DNA of 64,000 nucleotides from the NCBI GenBank assembly GCA_013420905.1, contig JAAXNY010000004.1, positions 4,340,001 to 4,404,000 on the forward strand, given 5' to 3'. The notes below the pieces were generated by a model that was not told where the DNA came from, made no database searches, and worked only from the letters and a program-made list of their open reading frames with translations. The position numbers and the translations under genes were made by a program. This document shows, in pieces, positions 46,350 through 56,136 of this stretch (its first letter is position 1; every line of letters begins with the position of its first letter). The DNA comes from Collybia mongolica (taxonomy: Eukaryota; Basidiomycota; Agaricomycetes; Agaricales; Clitocybaceae).

Positions 46350-48475
46350 ATGAAAACGTCTCGTTCATTTGCTGGTCTTGCAACTTTTGCGGCACTCATT
46401 CTTGCTATCTCTGGTTTAGCTAAAGCATCCCCGCTATCCAATGTAGAGGGAAGTAGTATCGTGTATGGAATAATTTTTCGTACTTTACACTGCTTAAAGA
46501 TTAACCTTCCCAATAGAAACCATCCAACCACGGTAGTTGGAGTAGGACATGCAAATGCAACAGGAAGCCCAGACCCAGGAAATGCCACAGCCATTCCAAC
46601 CTCCCTTCCCAGCTCCGGTGGCTCAGTGTAATTTTCTAAGTCTGATATATATCTACAGGCTGACCGTATACCTAGTCCGACTACATCCATTGGTTCTCCC
46701 GGAACTAATGCTACGATAGGTTTCCCGACCACTGTTTCTGGTCCCTCGTACGAGTCCTACACTTTGTATTTAATCACAAAAGGCCTAACACTGGGCTACT
46801 CAGGCCGACGGGGGGCTTCCCAGGAGGGAATCACACCACAACGGGCTTCCCGACCACTGTCTCTGGTCCTGTGTATGGGTCTACAAAAAGTTTTCACGGT
46901 TGAACGACTGACGATGTACTCTCCAGACCGACCACAAGTTTTCCGGTCCCTGGACATCCTTCTGGCTGCGGGTGCGAAATCCCATCTTTCTGGTACATCG
47001 CCTTATTCTTACTATACCCTACGTCAGACCCCACACCGTAACTACCACAGTGTTCGTTTATCCAAGTGGTCCTGCGTACCCGTAAGTTACCACAATGCAC
47101 ATCTGCCAATTTAGAAACTGATGCTTTAAAAGATGGTATCCTCCTGGGGGCGTGCCAGTCTCCGGCAGTGCCGCCGCATCGTAAGTCTGTCCGAGGTTGT
47201 GGATATTCAGTCGGATGCTGATGATTGTGGAAGACCATCATATCCTCCGGGTGGTGTGCCGACCTCCAGTAATGCTGTCGTGTTGTAAGTTTACTAGATG
47301 ATTAGAGTATCTGATCTGGGCGCTGATTATCATTGAAGACCTTGGTTCCCTCCGGGCGGTGCAGCAGCTCCCAGCAGTGCTGTTGCGTCGTGAGTTCACC
47401 ACGATCTGTAACCTCTGATTCAATCCACTGATGCCAGTGAAAGACCATGGTACCCTCCAGGTACCAATCCAGCGCCCAGCAGCGCTGTGGCGTCGTAAGC
47501 ATATCAAATTCTGTAACGTCCAATACAAGCTACTGATGCCGGTGAAAGATCTTGGTACCCCCCAGGTACCCATGCCGCTCCCAGCAGTGCCGTTGCGTCG
47601 TATGTATATTGAATGCCGTAACGTCTAATTTAGTTACTCATACTGGAGAAAGACCCTGGTACCCTCCAGGCAACCATCCAGGCCCCAGTAGTGCTATCGC
47701 CTCGTAAGTTGATATTAGAATTGGGGATTTTCCCCTTAAGCGCTGACATCGGCGACAGATCTTGGTACCCTTCAGGAGGGATAGCTTTCCCCAGTGCCCT
47801 CCCTATGCCAACCACCAGAGCTTGTGGGCAGTGAGTATTTTCGTCTCATAGACATTTAAATACCCATTGACACGTATTGGAGGCCGCAAGTCAGTGCGAC
47901 ATTCTTCCCAGGAAATGGAGGCAGCTTGCCTAGCTCTGGCGCTTCGTACCCCGGGAACGAAAATGCCACTTATCCGACGTCCTGGGTACCAAGCGTTACA
48001 GCGTACCCAACTGGGTACGTTCTTGGACATTTTCGACTCAGTATTGTGTGCTGATTCATGTTAATACAGTTCAGAATGCTACCCGATCAGCAGTGCGACT
48101 GTGGTGCCATTTCCAAGCGGCAGTGGAGTAGTATCATTCCCCGGCAGTGCCAGCAGGTTCATAATGTTGATCAAGCTCACCAATTTTCACTGACGCTGAG
48201 CGTAGCGCGTACGCCGGCCCCTCCGGAGTGACCTTTCCCAGTGGCTCCGGAGTTGTCGTATCTTCACCTGGCGGCTCAGTCATCACCACAGGTGTCCCAT
48301 ACCCCAGTGGTTCCGGAATAGCAGTACCATTTCCTGAAAGCTCTGGAGTGACCATGTAACGTCTTTGCCATCAGCCGCAGATTGATGATGATTACTCAAA
48401 ATTTGTGACAGCCCACCTTCTGCTAGCGCCATCCTTACTGGGGCCATCCCAAGTGCGAGCAGCGTAGCTGTCTGA
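46350..48475 (+). CDS. Secreted Pro/Ser-rich repeat protein encoded by a tandem exon array
   Basis: Unrecognised secreted protein. Seventeen exons, all GT..AG, give 424 aa with no leftover bases. The N-terminus (MKTSRSFAGLATFAALILAI...) is a signal peptide. Exons 3 and 4 each end in GFPTTVSGP. Exons 7-13 (starts 47,133; 47,234; 47,339; 47,444; 47,549; 47,653; 47,759) are spaced 101-106 bases apart. Exons 8-12 are exactly 51 bases, all in phase 2, each adding 17 residues of the type WYPPG(G/T)xxAPSSAVAS. The remaining exons encode Gly/Ser/Pro/Val-rich stretches (PFPSGSGVVSFPGSAS). The C-terminus (SASAILTGAIPSASSVAV) is mildly hydrophobic and could be a weak GPI-type signal. Three small GPI-type secreted protein genes follow. 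Splicing is my reconstruction; the frame agreement across 16 introns is strong support. Confidence 0.8.
47133..47830 (+). repeat. Tandem array of exon-intron units, about 105 bp period
   Basis: Seven successive units, each a 48-72-base exon plus a roughly 50-58-base intron. Exonic parts align with one another (tggtaccctccaggnnn ... cccagcagtgctgttgcgtc). Introns keep similar ends (gtaag..., and often ctgatgccagtgaaag) but diverge inside. Unit duplication including the intron is the simplest origin. Confidence 0.85.
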
Positions 48476-49893
48476 GTGATTTTATCCGTTCTCCTAGCTC
48501 TCACGTTGCCTTTCTGAGCCTTGGAAACAGATGTCAGAGTAACAGAGACGGATCAAATACCACCAATTTTGTGTTCACCCTGGACTTTTCCTTCTTCATC
48601 TTTACTATTTGCGCCTTTTCGCGTTGATACAGCCCCCCTGCCTTTATCTTGATAAAATCGTAGTCATTGAATTTATCCTTTGATTGCCTCATTATTCCGC
48701 GGAAGGCCTCAAAATATCAACAGAATCTTGTGACAACCTGACCAACCCTTTGTGCTCCCACCCGCGTTAACGCGAAGTGTACATAGTTCACAGGAATCAG
48801 GGTTCAAGGAAAGAAAAAAGTGCAGTTTCCCTGGCATAATGGAGCGCCCGTGGGCGCCTGAGAGAGTCATGTGGTGCTCCAGAAGCCGTAGCCCCTTCTA
48901 TTGTCTCCAGGCCCATCAATAGAGCCGGCGGGAGGTTCACGCGAATCACAGGCGAGAAATCTTTTTAGGGTTGCCGGGCATCGACTACTTAAATTTCTTC
49001 CAGGATTAGCACCATATACTTGTTGGCAGTCATCAATTGTTTTGGACTGGCGAGGCATTGTTCACTGAGCCATCGCGAGACCCACTGTGATCAATGACGA
49101 TTTGGGGAGGTGACATTTAATAAAAGCCCTAACAGATATGAACCAACCTTAGGTTTGAGGATGTTCATCACTCCCGATGGGGAGCAGGAACATAAGGATG
49201 ACCTTTCGTAATCCGCAGCACGGGCATACTGCACTCACATGGAGTAACGTCCATCAGAGATTTTAATCATGGGGATATCAGCATAGAATCCGAGAATCGA
49301 GATAGATTCTACCGGCCGAGTCTCCAAACACACTTTTTCCCTCTTCTTCAGAAACACGATTTTGAGATGTAAGCAGCTTCCAGCCAAATTCCAGCTTTTG
49401 CTACCGGAGGAGATGAGCACTATCATAGTTTATCCAAGGCGCGTTTGCCAATCTCAGGCAAATAACAGCACACAGACGCGCTGCCAATCTTAGCGAGACG
49501 GCTATATTTAAAGTTGCCTTGATTCCAAGCATTCGCAAGAATCTGTGCAACGGTTGTGATAAATGGCGCGACTTGCATCGGGAGGCCAATAGGAAAATTT
49601 CACCTGGACTTTAAAATATTCACAACCATCCCCATACAGCGGCAGAGCCTTCGCTTTCACGGAGAGCCCCGTCCTCGCGAATCGCAATCGTCTATGTATG
49701 CCCAGAGGTGACGGCCATAAGCCCGTTTATGCCATCTCGTCGGCTACCAGCACTGTGTTTCATGCTTAGGTACTCCGCAGTCCACACGGTAGCCCACTCC
49801 CTGAAAGCCTCCGCCGTCGTATAAAGACCCCCCTATAACACTGTATTCCAACAGTCAACTCCCCGTCCAGTTTTCTACCATCCAACTACCGCC
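48476..49893. other. Intergenic
   Basis: No supported gene. A TATA-like tataaag at 49,820-49,826 serves the next gene. Confidence 0.5.
49820..49826 (+). promoter_or_regulatory. TATA box of GPI-type secreted gene 1
   Basis: tataaag, 68 bases before the ATG at 49,894. A similar box precedes each of the three paralogues. Confidence 0.55.
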
Positions 49894-50234
49894 ATGAAGT
49901 TCTCCGCTGTTGCTATTTCCACCGTCGCCGTCATGGCTCTTGGCGTCTCCGCTCAGGCTTCTGATAAGTTCGTACGGCTCGTTTATTGCACCGAGGATGG
50001 CTAGTTTACCTATCTTGCAGCTCAACAGACGCCCCCGCCCCTGGTGGAAACTCCACTAACTCCACCACCCCTGGCGGCAGCAACACAACTGCCCCTGGTA
50101 CCAACGGCACTGGCAACGGCACCACCGACGCACCCAAGCCCACCGGCACGAGCGCAGCCTTCGCCGTCGCCGCAGGATCGGAAGGAATTGTTGCTGCTGG
50201 CGTATTTGCAGGTCTTTTGGCGGCTCTAGTTTGA
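49894..50234 (+). CDS. Small Ser/Thr-rich GPI-type secreted protein, paralogue 1
   Basis: Two exons (49,894-49,967; 50,021-50,234) give 95 aa. A signal peptide (MKFSAVAISTVAVMALGVSA) is followed by a Thr/Asn/Gly/Pro-rich mature region with many N-T/S sites (NSTNSTTPGGSNTT) and a C-terminal hydrophobic segment (FAVAAGSEGIVAAGVFAGLL ending AALV). This layout fits a glycosylphosphatidylinositol-anchored, heavily glycosylated wall protein. The intron splits an Asn codon in the same place as in paralogue 2 (donor aa/gttcgt). No domain is known to me. Paralogues follow at 51,125 and 53,359. Confidence 0.82.
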
Positions 50235-51124
50235 GGTGGAGGATTTCTGGCGTTTTGGGCGTTTCATTAGATGTGTCGAGGTTGGACTCAAGCACTATCA
50301 TCGCATCGGACATGGAGATTTATACCCCTCATCCCAAAAATCCCAACCTTCGGGCATACGACCATGATTTAATTGGATTTTTACTTACGAATAGTTACAC
50401 ATATTTCGGAGGCATCTATATCCATAATCTATGTCTTTCGCATTCACCTTTCTGACCTTCATCAAGTTCTTTACTTGGCCTGCCTAGAGCTCATCAGCGA
50501 CCTTGGGCGGGATTCGAATTCACCTGGTGTTGTTGGGAACAGGAATCAATCGTGGCGGGAATGCAGTTCCTGCTGGCATGAAATCAGAGGGATTGTTGGA
50601 AGAATCTGACAGAACTGACGCCCTGAAGTGAAACAGGAAGAACATAGCGTGAGCGATGATGGTCGTCCCACGACCCCGAGGATCTTGATATATGAAAAAC
50701 ATCAATGATGCTGATTCCATGGAGTGACAGATTTAGCAGGACATATCGATATACACCGTATGTCATGTTCAGGTCAAATGTTAGTCCACGAATGATACTC
50801 ACAAATAGCGATGGGTATTGGGGCATCGATCGAGGGAGCCCGTCTTGTTTCTAATCATCTTCGGGAGGGATGATATATCTCCATCATGCCCGAACGCAAC
50901 TAAGGGACGCCATGGCCTGGCCTATCAACGCCCATCAATATGTCGATGGTCGTTGTTTGTGTCTGTTCTTTTGGATATTTTCAGCTTTGGGACATCTTTA
51001 GGACAAAATTTGCACCTGTTTCTTTGATTGATGTTGACACATGCTCAAGGCCCTTATATAAGAGACGACCCAGAAGAATACCTCTTTCTTTAATTCCACA
51101 AGTACCCGTCACTCACTAATCATC
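50235..51124. other. Spacer between paralogues 1 and 2
   Basis: No gene. Sequence at about 50,310-50,375 resembles that after paralogue 2 (51,630-51,690), showing that the duplication carried 3' flanking sequence. Confidence 0.5.
51056..51063 (+). promoter_or_regulatory. TATA box of GPI-type secreted gene 2
   Basis: tatataag, about 69 bases before the ATG at 51,125, matching the spacing in paralogue 1. Confidence 0.6.
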
Positions 51125-51529
51125 ATGAAATTCTCTGCTCTCACTCTTTCCACTGTTGCCGTTATGGCTCTTGGCGTTGCCGCACAGACCAAGTTCGTCT
51201 CTTCCCTTCGGCGCGCGTTCAGACCATAAACTTACCTCAACCACAGCGGCACTACCCCTGGTGGCAACTCTACCACTAACTCTACCACCCCCAGCAGTGG
51301 CAACTCTACGGGTGGCGACAACTCTACGAGCGGCGCACCTTCAGCCAGTGGTAGCAGCGGCGCTTCTCCAACTGGCAGTAGCAACGGTACCGCTCCTAGT
51401 CCGAGCAATGGCACCAATGGCACTGCCCCTGGCACGTCTGGCGCCGGCGCAGCTTTCGCCATTGCTGCAGGCTCGGAGGGAATTGTCGCGGCCGGTGTAT
51501 TCGCCGGACTCTTGGCCGCTCTCGTCTAA
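51125..51529 (+). CDS. Small Ser/Thr-rich GPI-type secreted protein, paralogue 2
   Basis: Two exons (51,125-51,192; 51,247-51,529) give 116 aa. The signal peptide MKFSALTLSTVAVMALGVAA differs from paralogue 1 at only a few positions. The mature part is Ser/Gly/Thr/Asn-rich (GNSTTNSTTPSSGNSTGGDN) and longer than in paralogue 1. The C-terminal hydrophobic segment FAIAAGSEGIVAAGVFAGLL is almost identical. The intron is at the same codon. Expected to be exported, O- and N-glycosylated and attached to membrane or wall by a GPI anchor; this is inference from layout. Confidence 0.84.
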
Positions 51530-53358
51530 GGATTATTCTGGTTTCCGGTTTGAGGTTAGCATTTCAGGTGGCGAGGAGTGCGGTTTACTCGAGATGAGGA
51601 GGAAAGTAGTACTGTCATTACATCGGCCCCCCGAGATATATACCCATCGTTACATGCTAGCTGTTTCGGCGTATGACCACGATTAATCAAAAATCTCCAT
51701 GCATAAAAACTCTTGCGGCTTTTTTTTTTTGTTTTTTGAATCGTCGTCCCAGCCAAAGATTTGGCGACCTGAGAGAGGTGTGTAAAACATCTGTATGTAT
51801 AACTCAAACCTGAGCAAAGCAGGACCAGATCGTTCCTTGGGCCTCGTAAAAACAAATGTCCCAGTACCGTATGTATACCATCCTTTTGCCAAAGAGAGTC
51901 CAACCCTGCACTCTTACCTCCAGAGGCAGGCTTGACATTATGGAAGGTTTAAATTACAAGCCTGAGATAAACCCGAAAAACCCGGAGCTCGGTCGGAACG
52001 TCCATGTGGATTCCAGAAGGACCCCTAAGTGATTATAAACAATCTCAAAAGGCGTAATAGGGCAGCAACTAAGCTAACGAGTAGCTCAAAGGTAGTACGT
52101 ACCCCCCTCTAATCTTGAAGTGTGTGGGTCCGCGGTGGCTCTAAAAAATCTCGTCCAAGCTCGGCCACAAGGCCCCACTGACCGGGGGTTTCACGATTGC
52201 GGAACGCCTTGCCATAAATATATACGTGCAGTCCGGCAAGCCTGTGAATCTGGGAGCGTCGAGTAAATTTGTTCTTGTCAACGGGTAAGAATTTGAGTGG
52301 GAAAAGGAAGTCAGGTAATCGCGAGTTCGCGACCTCCACGCACCACACCATGGTCAGTCGCAAACAATAAAATATATTACCTCCGGCAAGACCCGGGTTC
52401 ATTAAGACGAAATTGATGTACAGGCACGTGGGTCGTTGCTTCCTTGTCACCCCATAAATAGTAGAATGTTGCTGTCCATCTGTAACACGACGTCATCACT
52501 GAGCGACACGACAGTGGCAAAGCAAAGACTTTAGGATGTCAACGCACCATGTTCCACCTACAACGCAAAGAAGTAGGATCTCCACAATTCGACATACAAC
52601 TGCCGCTACGTCTCTATTGTTTGAGGGTCACCGGCATATGGGACTCGGTCTGCAGATCGGTTACATCATGGTGGCAGTTTCTCCATTTGTGCGAATTTTT
52701 CTCTCAAGACCTTTTTTTTTTTGTTTGTGCTCCTAAACGCTTTAGACGTTCTATTAATAACGCATGAGAGGGGGATGATATCACGTTTTGAAATTCGGTT
52801 CCCGGGAGGCTTGTTCACTTGCTCACACGGTTTTCTTTTTCTGTGATTATACAGGTTCTCTCAGAGCATGGGGGTCGGGTCACGGGACCCTCTTCGTTTT
52901 AACATGTGGACCCTACATCCCTGGATCGTTCTCGTCTGTTCCATGTTATTCTTACCCTCCTGAGGGGTTCATCATAAGTTCTAGATCCCTACCATAGACA
53001 TCTAGTGGCAGTTCCGACGCCCTCCTACCGACCAATCAATGCAAAATTCTCGACAGGAATTAAGGTTGATACCTCCACCCAACTATCGGATGAAATGATG
53101 GGCGTTCTTCGGCGGTCATCCAGATGAATCGATGACAGGTGTGCTTCGATCCTTACGAGAACGTTCGCGAAGATGCCATTCTAGTAGGGAATCCGCAGCA
53201 CGAATAGATTCCGATCTGTCTGACGAACGCTGTTGGCCCGTGAGCCTGATTGGGAGTATATAAATTATAAAACGGCGAACGCCCAATACCCCCCAGCCTT
53301 AGCAGCTTGCCCTCCTCACCCCACCACCCCACCACCCCATCACCTCACCACCAAAAAG
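51530..53358. other. 1.8-kb spacer between paralogues 2 and 3
   Basis: No gene supported. A tRNA-D-arm-like string at about 52,080 (tagctcaaaggtagtac) lacks a matching T arm. A TATA box lies at 53,257-53,264. Confidence 0.5.
53257..53264 (+). promoter_or_regulatory. TATA box of GPI-type secreted gene 3
   Basis: tatataaa, 102 bases before the ATG at 53,359, followed by a C-rich leader. Confidence 0.6.
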
Positions 53359-53853
53359 ATGAAGACCTTCTCCTCCATCCTCCTCCTGGCTGCCTGCTTC
53401 GCACTCGGTGCCCACGCCCAAGGTTCCGCCTCAGGGTACGTAACGAACCCAATCCACCCACGCACCCCCCACTAACCCCCCCCCAGCAGTTCCGCCAGCG
53501 TCTCCCAGAGCGGGTCCGCATCAGGCTCAGCATCCGCCTCCGTGTCCGGCACCGCCAGCACACCGGGCTCCAGCGGCGCAGCAGCGCCCACAGGGTCCGC
53601 AACGACCGAGGTCACCAACTCCACCTCTACCCCTGCCACCACCACCCCCACTGCTTCCGCACCAGGCCCCAGGCCCACGACCAACACCACCGCCTCCGGC
53701 GGAACTGCGGCTCCCAGCGGGAACGGCACTGGCGCTGGAAACGGCACCAGCGCCGCGCCCCAGCCCTCCAGCGCTGCATTTGCCATCGCCGCCGGCTCGG
53801 AAGGAGTTGTTGCTGCTGGCGTACTTGCAGGTATTTTGGCGGCTTTAGTTTAA
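53359..53853 (+). CDS. Small Ser/Thr-rich GPI-type secreted protein, paralogue 3
   Basis: Two exons (53,359-53,435; 53,487-53,853) give 147 aa. It has a signal peptide (MKTFSSILLLAACFALGAHA), then a Ser/Ala/Gly-rich segment (SVSQSGSASGSASASVSG), then a Thr/Pro-rich segment with N-glycosylation sites, and the shared C-terminal hydrophobic signal (FAIAAGSEGVVAAGVLAGIL). The intron phase matches paralogues 1 and 2. The acceptor is a NAGNAG (ccccagcag), so a form lacking one Ser codon is possible. More diverged than paralogues 1 and 2 from each other, so the older duplication. Confidence 0.82.
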
Positions 53854-54147
53854 AGCCACCTTGTACGGAGAGGCGGGAGGGAGATGGATTTTTGGGGCGT
53901 TTGGGGTGGTTAAAAGTATTTTCTGGGACTTTGTGACGAATGGCGTATAGTACCTACCAATTATGCATTTACGATAGATACCCCCGGTTCAGGCATGGTA
54001 TTAATTGGCGCTATCTTGTTTGTATTTTTCTGTTCCGGCGTCCCTAGCAAGACGCTTGTTGGATTTTATAGAACTACTTTCATCCATTCTGTCAGACAGT
54101 TGTTTTGCATGTCTATCTGTCCGGTTGCCGAAGGAGCGCGTGGGATC

Positions 54148-55804
54148 TTAGTCCAGAGAAGCCCTCAACTTCCGGATCTCCCTCTCAAGCGCGTCGATCC
54201 TCTCCCTATACTCCTCATCCACCTTCCTCATCACCGGAACGCGCAAAACAGCCGCTTCCAAATGCTTCGCGACATGATACAGACCGCTCTCTAGCACCAA
54301 GTGGTACGGCGCGGAGCACTTTTTCAAATATTCGACGACAAACGTGCACGTCGGGGGCGTGGTGTCTGTTAGGAAAAACGCGACGTCGTCGGCGCTGAAT
54401 TGCATGGTGTTCGACCCCAGCACGAGTTGCCGGAGGTTTGGGAGCGCGCCGCAGGGGTAGGTGGGGATAGTGGGGTAGACGTAGATACCTAGGTGTTCGA
54501 TCTCGGGGCGGAGCCGGGCGAGGATCGGGAAAACTTCAAAGGTCAGGCGGATGCGGTGTGTGAGGCATGGTAATGGTTGGGGCGTTAGGTACAGTTTTCG
54601 TATATGAGGCCAGTGGGCGACCATTAGGGCGATGTGGGAGTTGTCTAAATCCAAGAAGAGGGGCGTGACGATGGACAGGGAGATCAGCGACTTGCAAGCC
54701 AGAAGGGGCTCCAGGGTGGTGAATGGAAGCGGGTCGTTTATGTTATCAGGGTTGGTATGATGAACGTTGAGCTCCAAACTCTGGATGTTGTGACAACAGT
54801 TCCCGACAATTTCGAAGAACTGGGTGATGGTGGCGTGTTCTTCGTCACCCAGCGTTGCGACGGAAAGCCGATGGAGGCGTGCGGTGGGGAAAGGGAGCCG
54901 TAGAAAACTGACCAAGTTCGTGAGCGACATTCGGATATGCATTTCGTTGAGGTTCGGGAATGCCCCATGCTTCAAGATGGGTGGTATGATATCGAAAGGA
55001 AGAGTCAGAGCGTCCTTCTGGGAGATCACTTCGAGGTGGGGGCAGGTGGATAGGACCTTGAAGACGTTGGTGGTGAAGAGCGTGTCGCTCAAGGTCACGC
55101 TCCTGAGATTGTGTAGGGCGCTGATGGTGTCCGTAATTTCAGTATCTAGCTCTGGGGGAGTCCGGTGCTCCGAGAGAATGCTCAGATGTTGGAGGTGTGG
55201 GGAACGGGCGACGACGTGGTGGAAGAATTCGCGTTTTAGAGCCTTGCTTTCGTCCCACTGGGATTGGACCACGAGACTCTTCAGATTCGGGGAGAGGAAC
55301 AGGATGCTCAGCATCAGCGCCCTGGAGGGTGCGGCCTCATGGCGGGACCAAGAGAGATGGGTGAGGTTGGGGAGGAGGTGGAGGAACGGGCGTGATATCG
55401 CCACAGTCGAGAACGTGTGCGGATGGATCGTCTCATGGCGACTGGGATGGCGCGAGTAATGGAGGTGGCGGGTCCGCTTTGCGTAGAACATGAACCTATC
55501 CCATCGTTCGGGCGAGATGTGGGGTTGGATAAAGCACTGCATTAGTTTTTTTTTTCGTTGAATGAGCGTTTTTTGGATGTGCGGAAGAGGTACTCACGTA
55601 TTGCCCGGCCTCGTTCTTTTCCATAGGGCCTAAAAGTCGGAATAGGGCATCAAGCCGCGGGAGGTGGTACCATACGACGTCGAGGGCGGGTTGGTGCCAT
55701 GCCCTGCAGACGCGTGCACAGGCTGCGCTGGTGAGTGGGCTGGTGTATCTGAGGATGAGTTCTAGTATTTCTGTGATGTGCAAGGCTTGATGCATATTTT
55801 GCAC
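54148..55804 (-). CDS. F-box protein with leucine-rich-repeat-like region
   Basis: Two exons (55,804-55,598; 55,536-54,148) give 531 aa. The N-terminus is an F-box (HITEILELILRYTSPLTSAA, then CARVCRAWHQPALDVVWYHL), which binds Skp1 in SCF ubiquitin ligases. It continues LPRLDALFRLLGP, a common start of Agaricomycete F-box proteins. The rest is built of irregular leucine-rich repeats (LPNLTHLSWSRHE; SPNLKSLVVQSQWD; LHNLRSVTLSDTLF; CPHLEVISQKDALT; LPNLRQLVLGSNTM), the likely substrate-binding surface, with a charged C-terminal coiled coil (EEYRERIDALEREIRKLRAS). Start may be the first or the fourth codon (both ATG). Substrate unknown; the family is large and fast-evolving in this group. Confidence 0.85.
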
Positions 55805-56136
55805 GAGGGAGTTTGTATTTTAGGGGCACACAGCCACAGATTAGCCGAGATTTGCGGGTGCTCTCGCAAATTTGATTGACAATGAACGACCTCACGACAG
55901 AACAGCCCGTCGTCAACATGCCAGCCAGAGGATTCAATGCAACCGAGACGGAGTACTCGACTACCAAAAGTGACAGGACCAGGACACTCGCAAGGTGTCA
56001 CATGTCGGCCCCGCTGATCACCACCTCACTGTGAGTCAATTCCACTCTCGATCTCTCAACTGCCGTTCAGCTCATAAAAAGAGCTCCAGCGAGTCTCTCC
56101 AAACCCCAGAACCCCACCCGTTCTACATCACCCAGG
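55805..56136. promoter_or_regulatory. Divergent intergenic region
   Basis: 332 bases between the minus-strand F-box gene and the plus-strand DUF2828-type gene, so promoters of both must lie here. No clear TATA box. Confidence 0.4.

Noticed and set aside
47133..47830. CRISPR-like or satellite array
   Set aside because: The period is about 105 bases, the repeats are coding with splice sites, and the organism is a fungus; the exon-array model explains it.
52075..52140. tRNA gene on the plus strand
   Set aside because: tagctcaaaggtagtac resembles a D arm, but no T arm with a GTTCGA-type loop follows at the right distance.
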